In this document: positions 25,272 through 34,606 of the stretch, piece by piece | Position numbering within the stretch: position 1 is the stretch's first letter | Layout: each line of letters begins with the position of its first letter | Source: Thiotrichaceae bacterium | Lineage (GTDB): Bacteria; Pseudomonadota; Gammaproteobacteria; Thiotrichales; Thiotrichaceae | DNA: 40,423 nucleotides | Assembly: GCA_026989145.1 (NCBI GenBank) | Contig: JALSJU010000124.1 | Location: 1-40,423, forward strand | Direction: 5' to 3' | Made by a program: the position numbers and the translations under genes | The notes under the pieces: generated by a model | Databases searched by the model: none | What the model was told of the DNA's origin: nothing | The model's input: the letters and a program-made list of their open reading frames with translations, nothing else

Positions 25272-26657
25272 TTAGTAGGCATTTTTATCATTAAAACCAC
25301 GGAAAATAGTTAAGAAGATAATTTTCATATCAAGCCATAAACTCCACTCGCGCATATACTCTAAATCAAACTCAATCCGCTTACGCATTTTATGAATGGT
25401 ATTCGTTTCACCGCGCCAGCCATTGATCTGCGCCCAGCCTGTGATGCCGGGTTTTACTAAATGACGTAACATGTATCCAGGGATAATTTGGCGATATTGC
25501 TCATTATGTGCCACAGCATGTGGGCGCGGACCGACGATAGACATTGTGCCTTGTAAAACATTGAAAAACTGAGGTAACTCATCTAAAGACGTTCTCCGTA
25601 AGAACTCACCAATCTTAGTGTAACGGCTATCTCCCCGTGTTGCTTGTGTGACAGTATCCCCATCTTCACAGACGGTCATAGAGCGAAATTTCCAAACTTT
25701 AATTTTTTCACCTTTTTGACCATAACGGGTTTGTTTAAAGAGCACAGGGCCTTTTGAGGTTACCTTCACAGCAATTGCGATTGCAACTAGTATGGGTGAA
25801 ATCAGTGTGAGGATAATGCCGCCAACTAGTAAATCTTCAATCCGTTTGATAAAGGCGTGGTCTGCTGAAAAAGGTGAATCATAGATGCACAGTACAGGGT
25901 TGTCTGCAATTTCAATAAATTTGCTTTTTAGTAAGTTTGTGGTAAAAAAGTCTGGTAGCAAGCGAACCGGTGTCGCACTATCAGAGAGTTGATCTAACAG
26001 ACGTAACATGCGTTTACGTGCTTCCACAGGTAATGCGATATAAATTTGATCCCACTCGCCATTACGGGCTGATTTGATCATGTCGTCAAAATTACCTAAG
26101 TCTTGATAGTGATTTAATACATTTTTGTGAATGCGGTCTTCACGGTCATCGTAGAAGCCGGCAACTTTGTAACCAAACTCAGGTTTACTTTCTAAGTCTT
26201 TTGCGAAATCTAGCCCGTTTCTAGTCATGCCAACAATGGCAACAGTACGATTATTTACGCCCATTCTGCGTAAGCGTGAGAATATTTGACGTAAAATAAA
26301 TCGCGCTAAAACAAGTAATAGTGGTGTTGCAACAAGCCATGCAACGAGTACAACGCGTGAGAATTGCTCACTGGTTTTAGTGATAAATCCAATAAAAACT
26401 AAAGACATAAAAGTGAGTAGCCATGCCATGGTCACTCGGATAGCTTCATCGCTTAAAGGGCGCCCACTCCAAGAGGTATAAATATCTGTAAAACGACCCA
26501 CCAAACCAAAGATTACAACGGCACTTAAACCTGCAACTAAGTAGCCTTCCACATTATAAAAATTGGTATAAGGAGCACCCAAAAACAAGATGAAGAGAAT
26601 AACCGAAATATCAGTAATTCGATAAATGAGCTCTGAGCTTATGTGTCGGTCATCCAT
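25272..26657 (-). CDS. Undecaprenyl-phosphate sugar-1-phosphate transferase, WcaJ type
   Basis: Initiating enzyme of polysaccharide synthesis: moves a hexose-1-phosphate (often glucose) from UDP-sugar to undecaprenyl phosphate. Four N-terminal membrane helices, a CoA-binding-like domain (VAIVGMTRNGLDFAKDLE), a fifth helix, then the C-terminal transferase domain with VWKFRSMT, TSLDELPQFFNVL, MSIVGPRPHA and KPGITGWAQINGWRG. I chose the ATG at 26657 (461 aa) because CAGGAGAA lies before it; the longer frame to 26738 lacks a ribosome binding site. About 200 bases separate it from the preceding GT2 gene, with a TATGAT that may belong to a promoter. Confidence 0.93.
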   Translation of the reverse strand: MDDRHISSELIYRITDISVILFILFLGAPYTNFYNVEGYLVAGLSAVVIFGLVGRFTDIYTSWSGRPLSDEAIRVTMAWLLTFMSLVFIGFITKTSEQFSRVVLVAWLVATPLLLVLARFILRQIFSRLRRMGVNNRTVAIVGMTRNGLDFAKDLESKPEFGYKVAGFYDDREDRIHKNVLNHYQDLGNFDDMIKSARNGEWDQIYIALPVEARKRMLRLLDQLSDSATPVRLLPDFFTTNLLKSKFIEIADNPVLCIYDSPFSADHAFIKRIEDLLVGGIILTLISPILVAIAIAVKVTSKGPVLFKQTRYGQKGEKIKVWKFRSMTVCEDGDTVTQATRGDSRYTKIGEFLRRTSLDELPQFFNVLQGTMSIVGPRPHAVAHNEQYRQIIPGYMLRHLVKPGITGWAQINGWRGETNTIHKMRKRIEFDLEYMREWSLWLDMKIIFLTIFRGFNDKNAY

Positions 26658-26857
26658 GATAAGTTCTCCTGAGTTAATAATAAATATAAGCGACTGGTTG
26701 CCTATAGTTTTGGGGGTTATTATTAATCTAAAGTTCAATATAAAAGGCGAAATATCATACCCTTTTCACCAGACTATTTTGCACTATTGTTGCGCAAAAG
26801 CAACATATTTCCAGATAAAAGAAAATACTAAATAAGAAGTGCCTTGTAAGCTTATGA

Positions 26858-27694
26858 TTAACGAGAAGAAGTATCTTTTTCCCATTGATAAGACTGAATT
26901 TTTTTAAATTGGGTTTTGGCTCTGAGTCTTATGATTGAGGCAATGGCGATGTAGATAGTTGTAGAGATAAAGTCCTTGCTCAGTAGCTTCTTTTTCATCA
27001 CGTTGCTGTAGTTTTTTTTCTCAATTATAGGGCATTTTTTTTTGCTAATTAACTCCATATTACCGAGTCGTGCACGGGTTTTTATTTTTAATAATGAGTA
27101 AAAATCACGGGGTGCGGTTATATAGATTTCAGCGCCCCCGATATTGGCTATTTCACTATTTTTAAAATGGCAACGTATAAATCCATCATCACCAATAACA
27201 TCGGCAAACTTATCAAAACGCTGTCTACCTTGCTCACTCACAATAAAGCTACAGGTCGCGATAACACCTTCTTTAATATAGGGAAGGCTAGTCCAAACCT
27301 TGTAATAGGTTTTTACTAGCCATGATGATTTTTGAGTATCAATGATAGGGGTTGGGGCAGATAATAAAATACTGCCCTCGGACATTTTTTGTGTAATGAG
27401 AGTAATACAATTGCTGCTAAGCTTAGTATCCGCATCAATGTAAAAGATAGGATAGGTGACGCCAAGCTCTTGCGCTTTTTGTTCGGCAACATTAAGTGCA
27501 TTGGTCTTAGAGGGTTTTTTTATGTCTAAACAAATGACCTCGGGGAACTTATTTTTAACAATCTCAACAGTGTTATCAGTACAGCCGTTGCAAGGTACGA
27601 TAATATGGTCTACCCCAGTTTGATTCACTAGACTGTTAAGGCAGTCTTCAATCACGGTCGCTTCATTGTGAGCGGGTACAATTACGGTAGCCAT
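26858..27694 (-). CDS. Glycosyltransferase family 2 (A)
   Basis: 278 aa GT-A enzyme. The N-terminal VIVPAHNEATVIEDCLNSL begins the nucleotide-sugar-binding fold and IFYIDADTK carries the DxD metal motif; IGDDGFIR later supplies the acidic ED-like catalytic region. A C-terminal hydrophobic stretch suggests membrane contact. Likely adds one sugar to the lipid-linked repeat unit; donor and linkage cannot be told. It starts 3 bases after the preceding GT2 gene, in the same operon. Confidence 0.85.
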   Translation of the reverse strand: MATVIVPAHNEATVIEDCLNSLVNQTGVDHIIVPCNGCTDNTVEIVKNKFPEVICLDIKKPSKTNALNVAEQKAQELGVTYPIFYIDADTKLSSNCITLITQKMSEGSILLSAPTPIIDTQKSSWLVKTYYKVWTSLPYIKEGVIATCSFIVSEQGRQRFDKFADVIGDDGFIRCHFKNSEIANIGGAEIYITAPRDFYSLLKIKTRARLGNMELISKKKCPIIEKKNYSNVMKKKLLSKDFISTTIYIAIASIIRLRAKTQFKKIQSYQWEKDTSSR

Positions 27695-27697
27695 AAT

Positions 27698-28630
27698 TTA
27701 CTGGTAGCCCTGTAGCCATTGTTTGCGTTGGTTATAAATGGTGCGCCACTCATTACGTTCGGTGATTTTTTCTTTTTTAATAAGTGATATCAGATTAAAA
27801 GCCATAAGTTTATTCACGACATGTGCCAGCAGTAGGACTTTATATAATGGTTTTTTCCAGCTGGCATAGTGTTTGTTGATTAGTTCAGCTTTGCCTTTTA
27901 AGAGCTTAAGCATTTTCCCTGATAAGTTAGTTTCGCTTACACCGCCATGATGGATTATTTTTGCTAGTGGCGTAACACGGGGTTGGTAGCCTTTTTTGAT
28001 GGCCCTAATGCAATAATCGGCTTCTTCGGCGTACATGAAGAAAGTTTCATCTAAGCCCTCTAGCTCTTCCCAAAGTGATCTTGGTGTTAAAAAGAAGCAA
28101 CCCGTAATCACATCGACCTCACGTTCGCTGTTTCGATCCCAGCACCCATAATTATCATGATTAAAAAAACAACTCTTATTAAAGGCTTTACTTAGTCCTA
28201 GTGCGCTAAACAATAGGTTTTTAAAAGAAAGTTGGGCACGGGCATTGTTTGGATTTAGGCTTAAATCATTATTCAAGGTTATGCCACCCCATATCCCTGA
28301 TTGTGGGGTCTTGTGGGCGTAATCCATCAATTTATCGATGGCTCCTTCGAGGATTACCGTATCTGGGTTAAGCAAAAGAATAAATTCACTATTACTAGCT
28401 TTAGTTCCCACATTTACACCACCTGCAAAACCCAAGTTTGTACCTGTTTGGATGATCTTAACGTCCGGGAAGTATTGGGCAATTAGTTCAACCGAGTTAT
28501 CGCTAGAATTATTGTCCACCATAATAATATTGAAGTCGGTTTGTTTGGTTTCATCGTAAACAGATTCAATCGCGCGTTTTGTATATTCGGCGGTATTATA
28601 GGAAACGAGAATAATATCAAGCTGGCTCAT
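27698..28630 (-). CDS. Glycosyltransferase family 2 (B), rhamnosyltransferase-like
   Basis: 310 aa. IILVSYNTAEYTKRAIESV, IIMVDNNSSDNSVEL, GFAGGVNVG and LLLNPDT are the standard motifs of WbbL/RfbF-type GT2 enzymes that often transfer rhamnose. The MYAEEADYCIRAIKKGY segment carries the catalytic acidic residue. Substrate is inferred by family only. Its start overlaps the acetyltransferase gene by 14 bases, indicating translational coupling. Confidence 0.86.
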   Translation of the reverse strand: MSQLDIILVSYNTAEYTKRAIESVYDETKQTDFNIIMVDNNSSDNSVELIAQYFPDVKIIQTGTNLGFAGGVNVGTKASNSEFILLLNPDTVILEGAIDKLMDYAHKTPQSGIWGGITLNNDLSLNPNNARAQLSFKNLLFSALGLSKAFNKSCFFNHDNYGCWDRNSEREVDVITGCFFLTPRSLWEELEGLDETFFMYAEEADYCIRAIKKGYQPRVTPLAKIIHHGGVSETNLSGKMLKLLKGKAELINKHYASWKKPLYKVLLLAHVVNKLMAFNLISLIKKEKITERNEWRTIYNQRKQWLQGYQ

Positions 28631-29135
28631 TGCTAACTCTATCTGATGGTGGTTGCATTTTGTCAGGCGTTGCTTGCGATAAATAATCTTCGGTTAACAT
28701 ACCATAATCGATAGTATCGATACCTGTCTTGATTATTTTAGCAGGGTTTCCTGCCACGATACAGTTATCAGGTACATCTCGTGTTACAACACTTCCAGCA
28801 GCAATAATGCAATGATTGCCGATAGTGATATTAGGTAAAACAACGGATGCGCAACCAATAAAACAGTGTGAACCAATAGTGGTCTTGGCAGCATGCCTGC
28901 GTGATGCATAATCATGTGAGAGCACGATAGCATCAAACGTTACCATAGTTTTTTCACCAATGGTTAAGCCTTGAGGGTTGGTTTTGTCAATGCGTGCTTT
29001 AAATGAAATGCGGACATCTTTAGCAATATTCATACCGTAGATGGTGCGCAAATACCAAGTTCTTGCATAGAGTAACTTATTACGTAGGTTAACTAAAACC
29101 ATAAACATGTTTTGATTAATAAAGCGAGCTCTCAT
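28617..29135 (-). CDS. Left-handed beta-helix O-acetyltransferase (WcaF-like)
   Basis: 172 aa hexapeptide-repeat transferase: repeats such as IGEKTMVTFDAI, IGSHCFIGCASVVLPNITIGNHCIIAAGSVVTRDVPDNCIVAGNPAKII end with the signature of acetyl-CoA-dependent sugar acetyltransferases; the catalytic His is probably in LSHDYASRRH. It would acetylate a sugar of the repeat unit in the cytoplasm. AGGAGAG lies before the start, and its ATG overlaps the wzy stop (ATGA). Confidence 0.87.
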   Translation of the reverse strand: MRARFINQNMFMVLVNLRNKLLYARTWYLRTIYGMNIAKDVRISFKARIDKTNPQGLTIGEKTMVTFDAIVLSHDYASRRHAAKTTIGSHCFIGCASVVLPNITIGNHCIIAAGSVVTRDVPDNCIVAGNPAKIIKTGIDTIDYGMLTEDYLSQATPDKMQPPSDRVSNEPA

Positions 29136-30457
29136 GATTGCTCTCCTAAGGGAGACCTGTTTGCTACTTTACCCTGTTGTTGTTTATTTTGGGCAGACCG
29201 TAGCTTAGCCCTTTGGCTCATAGCGTTGATGATTTTGTTTAGTTTAGGATAATTATTAGCCCAACCAATAGAGCCTAAAATAAAGAAAAAAAGTGGTTGA
29301 ATTTTGCCAAAATAATCAACTGTAAAGCCAATTAAAATGAGTGACATAAAAGCAAGAATCCACGATTTAACCATCCAGCGGCTGGCAGGATGATGCTTAT
29401 GTAAACGATTTAAAACATGAAAAACGGCATATAGACATAAGAATAAAAGTATAAAGCTAGCAATAATGCCATGTTGAAGTGTCATTAATAGCCAGAAACT
29501 ATCAATACTATTGTTCATCCAGCTAGGACGAGTCCAGTCATTTAAACCAATGCCAAAAAGTGGATGATCGGTAATATCATCCATGGTGTATTTCCACTGT
29601 AACATTCGCCAATAGCCTGTAGCGGGATTGAATGTAAGATTGGAGATGAGGATTGCAAAAAAACCACGGTTAGACACGGAGCTTATTAAGATCATGCCAG
29701 ATATTGCAATAAAACCAAAGCCAAACCAAAAGCGTTTACCGCCGGACCAAAATCGCGCTAAAACGGCTGTCATTCCTTGAAAGGCGATAGATAATAAAGG
29801 TGCCGATGAAAGCGTTGAGATCATCCCAATAAAGAGTGCAATGGCTTTTATAAGATTGCTAAGTTTAAACTTATACAGCGTTAACAAGACAATAAAGGGA
29901 AAGAAAATAGCGCCTATCGTGCCGTAAAGAATTGGGTGAGCAAATAAATTAGTCGTTCGTAAAATGCCCATGCGGATATAATGATGGGTGTATAAGCGGT
30001 AATCCAGAGCATCATTGCCTGTTATATTTTTGGCCCACTCATGTAAAATTCGGTGCTTAGCAAATGCTTCGTACAGTGAAAATAGTACCAAAACGGCTAA
30101 GGCGAGCACAAACCAGCTGTTAATTTGGTAATAAGCCTTTGGCGTGGTAATAAATAAGCGTGCTAAATAGAATGCCCCCAGTATTTCAATAATTAAAATA
30201 CCGGCAGATTCAATGCCTTTTTGTAGTCCGTGATTATAAATTAAACTGGCGCTCGCAAGGATCACGAAAAAGAATAAAAGAATATCAATAATATCAGCAC
30301 TTTTAAGTACTTGCCGAATATTGATGAAGGCATAAATTAACGCAAGCGCAAGTACTACTCGGTAGGTTTCTAGGCGCAGAGAGCCTGCAAGCACATGAAA
30401 CTCTACGGGAATGAAAATAGACACCACAAACAGTAGGCCAAGCAATCGAATGATCAT
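29132..30457 (-). CDS. O-antigen/exopolysaccharide polymerase, Wzy-like
   Basis: A membrane protein of 441 aa with about eleven or twelve helices and a large loop between late helices (about residues 275-320, with FNPATGYWRMLQWKYTMDD and HPLFGIGLNDWTR). This loop pattern fits the O-antigen ligase/polymerase family (Wzy/WaaL). It would link flipped repeat units in the periplasm. I took the ATG at 30457, which has a strong AGGAGG site, rather than the longer frame to 30532 that overlaps wzx. It starts one base after the wzx stop. Confidence 0.85.
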   Translation of the reverse strand: MIIRLLGLLFVVSIFIPVEFHVLAGSLRLETYRVVLALALIYAFINIRQVLKSADIIDILLFFFVILASASLIYNHGLQKGIESAGILIIEILGAFYLARLFITTPKAYYQINSWFVLALAVLVLFSLYEAFAKHRILHEWAKNITGNDALDYRLYTHHYIRMGILRTTNLFAHPILYGTIGAIFFPFIVLLTLYKFKLSNLIKAIALFIGMISTLSSAPLLSIAFQGMTAVLARFWSGGKRFWFGFGFIAISGMILISSVSNRGFFAILISNLTFNPATGYWRMLQWKYTMDDITDHPLFGIGLNDWTRPSWMNNSIDSFWLLMTLQHGIIASFILLFLCLYAVFHVLNRLHKHHPASRWMVKSWILAFMSLILIGFTVDYFGKIQPLFFFILGSIGWANNYPKLNKIINAMSQRAKLRSAQNKQQQGKVANRSPLGEQS

Positions 30458-30458
30458 G

Positions 30459-31769
30459 TTAATCGACCTCCTGTTTTTGTGTGAAAGGTTGCTGTAAAAG
30501 CGTATGAAAATAAAATAGCGATAATACGGCAACTAATAAAAAAACATTGGCAAATAATGTTGCTAGAGCTGCTCCATTAATGCCATAAATCGGGATTAAA
30601 AAAGCATTACTAATTAAATTAGCCGCAAGCGCTAAGCCTAAAATAATATTCAAATAACGGACTTTTTCACGAATGATAAACATAAACGAAAAGGTTAGGC
30701 TAATGGCTCTAAATAGTTGAGCGAATAATAGGATCTGTAGTGATTCGCTGGCTAAAGTATAGTCGTTTGTAGCATTACCAAAGAAACCTAAAATTAAATC
30801 AGATAGAAAATACATGGCTAAACTTATACTAAAAACAATTGCTACGACCAATGCTGTAGATTGCCAGAAGAACGATCGTAAATGGTTTGGTTTCTGGCTG
30901 GCTACATTTAAAAGTCGGGGGTAAATCGTGGCCTCCAATGCGCCGAGAAAAAATAGTACGATAAAAGAAACGCGCCCAGCGATTTCATATAGCGCGACAT
31001 CCGCGTTGGTTGAATAAAGTCCTACCATGATTTTATCGGCAAAAATCATTAAAAATGAGATAAACGAAATAGGGGCTAAAGGGAGCGATTTTTTAATCAG
31101 TGTTTTAAAACGTTGCGAGTCTTTAGCTGTTACTGTTTGGCTAAATAGTGCTGCTTTTGTCATAAAAATTGCAACCATGCTCGCTAACAATAGGGATAGG
31201 GTATACAGGTTGATAAAGGCCTGTTGCTCTCGAAAACCGCCCCAAAACACCGCGATTAAAACCAATAAAGTGATAGCAGGTAAGGCGTTTTGAGATAGCA
31301 CTGCTTTTACGGTTTGTTTGATCGCTTTCAGATAAGTGCTGTTAATAACAATAATATTATAAAATAAAATGCCGACACTGGCGAGCATCAAGTAATTAAG
31401 ATTAATCTGATTATCAAAAAAATATTTTTGTAAAAGGGGGCTAAGAATTAACCAGAAAGTGATAAACCCGAGTGAAAATATCGTTATAAAGCGGTAACTA
31501 CTGCGTAAGAACCCATGTTTGAATGCATTGTCGTTATCATTTGCAGAAGCTACTTCTTTAACTAGAAGCTGGTCGATGCCAATTCTGCTAAACAATGCAA
31601 AGCCGGTTACAAAGGTCATTAATAGAAATAACATGCCTGCTTCGGCTCGGGGTAATTCTGTGGTAATAATTTTAGCCACAGCGAAATTGAGAGCGACCCC
31701 CACAAAGCGCGCAATGATTGATAGCAAGCTTTGAATTAATAAAGGGTTGCGGAGAACTTTATTAAGCAT
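30459..31769 (-). CDS. Polysaccharide flippase, Wzx-like
   Basis: 436 aa with about twelve membrane helices of the MOP/polysaccharide transporter superfamily: the N-terminal IARFVGVALNFAVAKIITTELPRAEAGMLFLL and a central APISFISFLMIFADKIMVGLYSTNADVALYEIAGR repeat are typical. It would flip the undecaprenyl-linked repeat unit across the inner membrane. It lies between the PssE-like and Wzy-like genes in one tight operon (25-base and 1-base gaps), which strengthens the assignment. Confidence 0.9.
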   Translation of the reverse strand: MLNKVLRNPLLIQSLLSIIARFVGVALNFAVAKIITTELPRAEAGMLFLLMTFVTGFALFSRIGIDQLLVKEVASANDNDNAFKHGFLRSSYRFITIFSLGFITFWLILSPLLQKYFFDNQINLNYLMLASVGILFYNIIVINSTYLKAIKQTVKAVLSQNALPAITLLVLIAVFWGGFREQQAFINLYTLSLLLASMVAIFMTKAALFSQTVTAKDSQRFKTLIKKSLPLAPISFISFLMIFADKIMVGLYSTNADVALYEIAGRVSFIVLFFLGALEATIYPRLLNVASQKPNHLRSFFWQSTALVVAIVFSISLAMYFLSDLILGFFGNATNDYTLASESLQILLFAQLFRAISLTFSFMFIIREKVRYLNIILGLALAANLISNAFLIPIYGINGAALATLFANVFLLVAVLSLFYFHTLLQQPFTQKQEVD

Positions 31770-31794
31770 AGCCCTTAGAAATATTGACCATCAT

Positions 31795-32307
31795 TTAAAG
31801 TTTAACCAAGGATGCTTTACCATCACCATGAAGAATAAAGTCGGCAATATAGTCACTCAGTTGTTGGTTTCCTACGTGAGAATGTGTTGCAGGCATTAAT
31901 TCCTTAATATTGTTCAGGTGAGAGTAAAGTTCATCTTGGGTCGATGCCGTATAGACACCTTCTAATTTCCCCATCCATTTTAGGCCTTCTGCCTGATGGT
32001 CATTGCGATGTTCGCCTAGTGCTAACTGGCGGTTGATTACTATAATCGGCGTTTGTTGATCGCGCGCGCTAATGATATTACCCATACCGGCATGGGAGAC
32101 AAATACAGACGCTTCACGGATGTTTTTATTGTAAGTTTCAGCGCTCATAAAGCGTTCATATTCGATATTTTTAGGCAGATAATCACCGTCTGAAATTTGC
32201 GCGGTGACTATTTCTTGTTTTTTGTTGCTATCTGATATTGCCCATTCATCCATGTATTGAATTAAACGATTAAACGAGAACTGTGTTCCAACGGCAACGA
32301 AGATCAT
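31795..32307 (-). CDS. PssE/Alg13-like glycosyltransferase subunit
   Basis: 170 aa, the C-terminal half-type of GT28 enzymes. MIFVAVGTQFSFNRLI starts the fold, and VFVSHAGMGNIISARDQQTPIIVINR is the donor-sugar-binding GT28 C-terminal signature. Such proteins work with an Alg14/PssD partner, which is encoded just upstream with a 4-base overlap. Together they form a two-component glycosyltransferase. Sugar unknown; often glucuronic acid or N-acetylglucosamine in related pairs. Confidence 0.88.
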   Translation of the reverse strand: MIFVAVGTQFSFNRLIQYMDEWAISDSNKKQEIVTAQISDGDYLPKNIEYERFMSAETYNKNIREASVFVSHAGMGNIISARDQQTPIIVINRQLALGEHRNDHQAEGLKWMGKLEGVYTASTQDELYSHLNNIKELMPATHSHVGNQQLSDYIADFILHGDGKASLVKL

Positions 32308-32768
32308 AATATTGATCCTTGGTAGCTGATTTTATGGCCGTCACTTAATGGCTCCCATTGAGTGATTACTTTATCAGCAATATTTTTTATAATTCGACCA
32401 GATCGTGAAAGTTGTGCGACATTAGCAATGCTGTCGACCCATATGGTCTTAATGGGTAAAATCTTGGCTAACAAAATGGCAATCGCACCCGGAGCAGCAC
32501 CTGTTGATATGATCGCTGTAGGGCGCTCTTTTATGAAAATAGTGATGAGTTGTAGCACCAGTGGAATTAGTTTTAACTTACTATCGGCACTAGCATCGGT
32601 AATATTGATGATCCTCTTGCTGTCTTTATCCGTGCTGTATTTAGCCCCAGGCGTTATATAAACTATATCAAATTGGTTTTCTAAAGGTTTGCAAATTTTA
32701 TTTAATTGAATCCAATGCCCACCAGGCGAGGCGATTGCGAGTATTTTTTGTTTAGTTAATTTAGTCAT
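32304..32768 (-). CDS. PssD/Alg14-like glycosyltransferase subunit
   Basis: 154 aa. ILAIASPGGHWIQL is the conserved N-terminal loop of Alg14/PssD proteins, and ISTGAAPGAIAILLAKIL and WVDSIANVAQLSRSG follow. The N-terminal region and a hydrophobic segment recruit the catalytic partner (PssE-like, next gene) to the membrane. The overlap of 4 bases with that gene and 6-base gap from the methyltransferase gene place it in the main operon. Confidence 0.88.
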   Translation of the reverse strand: MTKLTKQKILAIASPGGHWIQLNKICKPLENQFDIVYITPGAKYSTDKDSKRIINITDASADSKLKLIPLVLQLITIFIKERPTAIISTGAAPGAIAILLAKILPIKTIWVDSIANVAQLSRSGRIIKNIADKVITQWEPLSDGHKISYQGSIL

Positions 32769-32774
32769 AAATAC

Positions 32775-33797
32775 TTATGTGGGTTTCTTTAGGTAAAAAG
32801 CAGCCTGATCACCTGATTTTGAATGGTTCAACTCTTTGCTATGTTCCTCAAATTCACGAATGTCTTCAGCACTAAAGCGAGATTTATCAGGGTTAACTGC
32901 ATACGAATTTTCATCTTGTAATGCAATGTCGTGTTGGTACTGGATGCTACCCCAGCTCTGAAAAGCAAATGAGTCATAAACAACATCGTCTAAGATAAGC
33001 CCCATTTGATCTGCTAAAACCTGCATGCTGCGGATTGAATGTAAGAAAAAGTGACGCGGTGCATCAAGCTGTACCCAATCAACGCCATAACTACGCCAAG
33101 CCCAAGAAGTAACGGTAGGAATGCGAATCATGCAAACGCCACCGGGTTTTAGTAATTCAAAAACTTTATCGAGAACGTCATGCTGATCAAAAACATGCTC
33201 AAAAGAGTGGTTGAACATGATTAAATCCCAGTCTCCCGATTCATTATTAAGGGTTAAATCATGAATTGATTTTTTTTCAACTTTTAAACCATTGTCATAA
33301 TTTATATCATCTTTATTAAAAGGGTCAATACCTAATAAGTTCTTGAAGCCCGCTTCTTTCATTGAGTGTAGCAGATGCGCTGCACCACAGCCTACATCAA
33401 GAATGTTTGAATCAAGGGTGACTTTAGTATGTTGTAATGAAGGTAGTTTGTCATGCGGTTGAAAGCGTTGCATGATTTTGCCAAGCAGGCACGAGCCTGT
33501 TGCAGCGTAGCGGTCACGTTTTCTAATCAAAAAGCCTTTAATACCCGATGCTGCTTTAACTTTGTCATAAGAATAGTAATCATCACTAGGGTAAAATGAT
33601 TGAATATTGTCAGGCACTTCAGTGATTTGTAAACAACCACAGTCGGCACATTCAAAATAGTTATGAACTGTGCGTAAACCCAGCATCATTTCACGGACTT
33701 CGTAATCAACATTATGTTCGCTATTTTCACAAATACGGCAAATAGTCGTGCTCGTTGATGCTTGCGTATTGCTTATTGCTGACGTTGCTTCTGTCAT
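32775..33797 (-). CDS. Class I SAM methyltransferase with N-terminal zinc site
   Basis: 340 aa. N-terminal CRIC...CADC (about residues 20-23 and 54-57) forms a four-Cys zinc site as in sugar C-methyltransferases. Then ILDVGCGAAHLLHSM is SAM motif I and DLIMFNHSFEHVFDQHDVLDKVF is motif II/III. The family (type 11/12 with zinc head) acts on sugar nucleotides or glycans, so sugar methylation is the likely job. It is the first gene of the minus-strand polysaccharide operon; the promoter should lie in the AT-rich stretch 33798-34026, where no strong sigma-70 match was found by eye. Confidence 0.84.
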   Translation of the reverse strand: MTEATSAISNTQASTSTTICRICENSEHNVDYEVREMMLGLRTVHNYFECADCGCLQITEVPDNIQSFYPSDDYYSYDKVKAASGIKGFLIRKRDRYAATGSCLLGKIMQRFQPHDKLPSLQHTKVTLDSNILDVGCGAAHLLHSMKEAGFKNLLGIDPFNKDDINYDNGLKVEKKSIHDLTLNNESGDWDLIMFNHSFEHVFDQHDVLDKVFELLKPGGVCMIRIPTVTSWAWRSYGVDWVQLDAPRHFFLHSIRSMQVLADQMGLILDDVVYDSFAFQSWGSIQYQHDIALQDENSYAVNPDKSRFSAEDIREFEEHSKELNHSKSGDQAAFYLKKPT

Positions 33798-34026
33798 TTA
33801 TTGGTGCTCTTTTTGCTTTGTTAAGGTTATTAATTTAATGCGCGATATTTTAGCTTTTATATGTTTAGCTAATTGTAGCTGCTACGCCGGTCAAATGATT
33901 CCTTCTTTCCATTTATGCCCTCAAGCAAATTGATAAGAATATTAGTAAGAACTTTGAATAACGTAACTGATATTTTCTTTTCAGCATCAAAGGGAGTGCG
34001 AAATTCTTTTTTAAGTTCGAGGCTTC

Positions 34027-34313
34027 TTAAGGAAAGCCTGATTAAGTCCCATAAAATTCTGTAAGTCTCTAGGGCAGTATATCCTAGGCGTATTTTGAAA
34101 TGAATGCTTATTGCCTTCATGAGAAATACAACAACGGAGATACTGCCCTAGAGCCTTACCCTTTGGGGCTTAGCTAAATTTTCAGCCTCTGTGTTATGTT
34201 CACTTTAAAGGCTTGTTGCACTATGCCACAGGCGTTCATTAAAAGCTCACATGCCTTGATGCTGGAAATTTGGCGTTGCCAGAATTTATGGGACTTGATC
34301 AGGCTTTCCTTAA
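34027..34313. mobile_element. TTAAGG element copy B, 287 bp
   Basis: Terminal inverted repeats of 34 bases (34027-34061, with one extra A; 34280-34313), nearly perfect and bounded by TTAA. Hairpin 1 has 24-base arms (34061-34084 and 34136-34159, 22 of 24 paired) and a 51-base loop starting TAGGCGTATTTT and ending CAACAAC, like copy A. Hairpin 2 has 17-base arms (34173-34189 and 34258-34274; 14 Watson-Crick plus 2 G-T). Arm lengths match copy A, while arm sequences differ. It lies about 230 bases upstream of the polysaccharide operon; nothing else recognisable is seen in 33798-34026 or 34314-34606. Confidence 0.82.
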
Positions 34314-34606
34314 TGGTACAGTAAATTAGTTTTGCTTCCAATAGCTTATGGCTTAAATATTATGCGCTACCTTATTATTGATAAAAGTATTGTCATCGGT
34401 GAAAGAAGTGTTAGTTGTTGGGGCTTTGTTGCCTGTTGGATACTTTTTTGCACTATTAAAGAGAAAATCAATAGCTTGCTAGGTGTGTTTTTTGAGAGTG
34501 GGTGCGCCAGTGGCTCCTTAAATGTGTGATAGATCATAATCCTGCAGAGCATTGAAAGAATAGTATTTCATAAAGTGAGTTTTAGATCGCATTGAATGCC
34601 TTGTTG

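Noticed and set aside
33869-34120. 83-aa minus-strand frame overlapping element B
   Set aside because: Half of it is encoded by the inverted-repeat element; no domain or start signal.
34332-34529. 65-aa plus-strand frame between element B and the OmpA-like gene
   Set aside because: No ribosome binding site, no recognisable domain, AT-rich spacer; most likely chance, though a gene remnant cannot be excluded.
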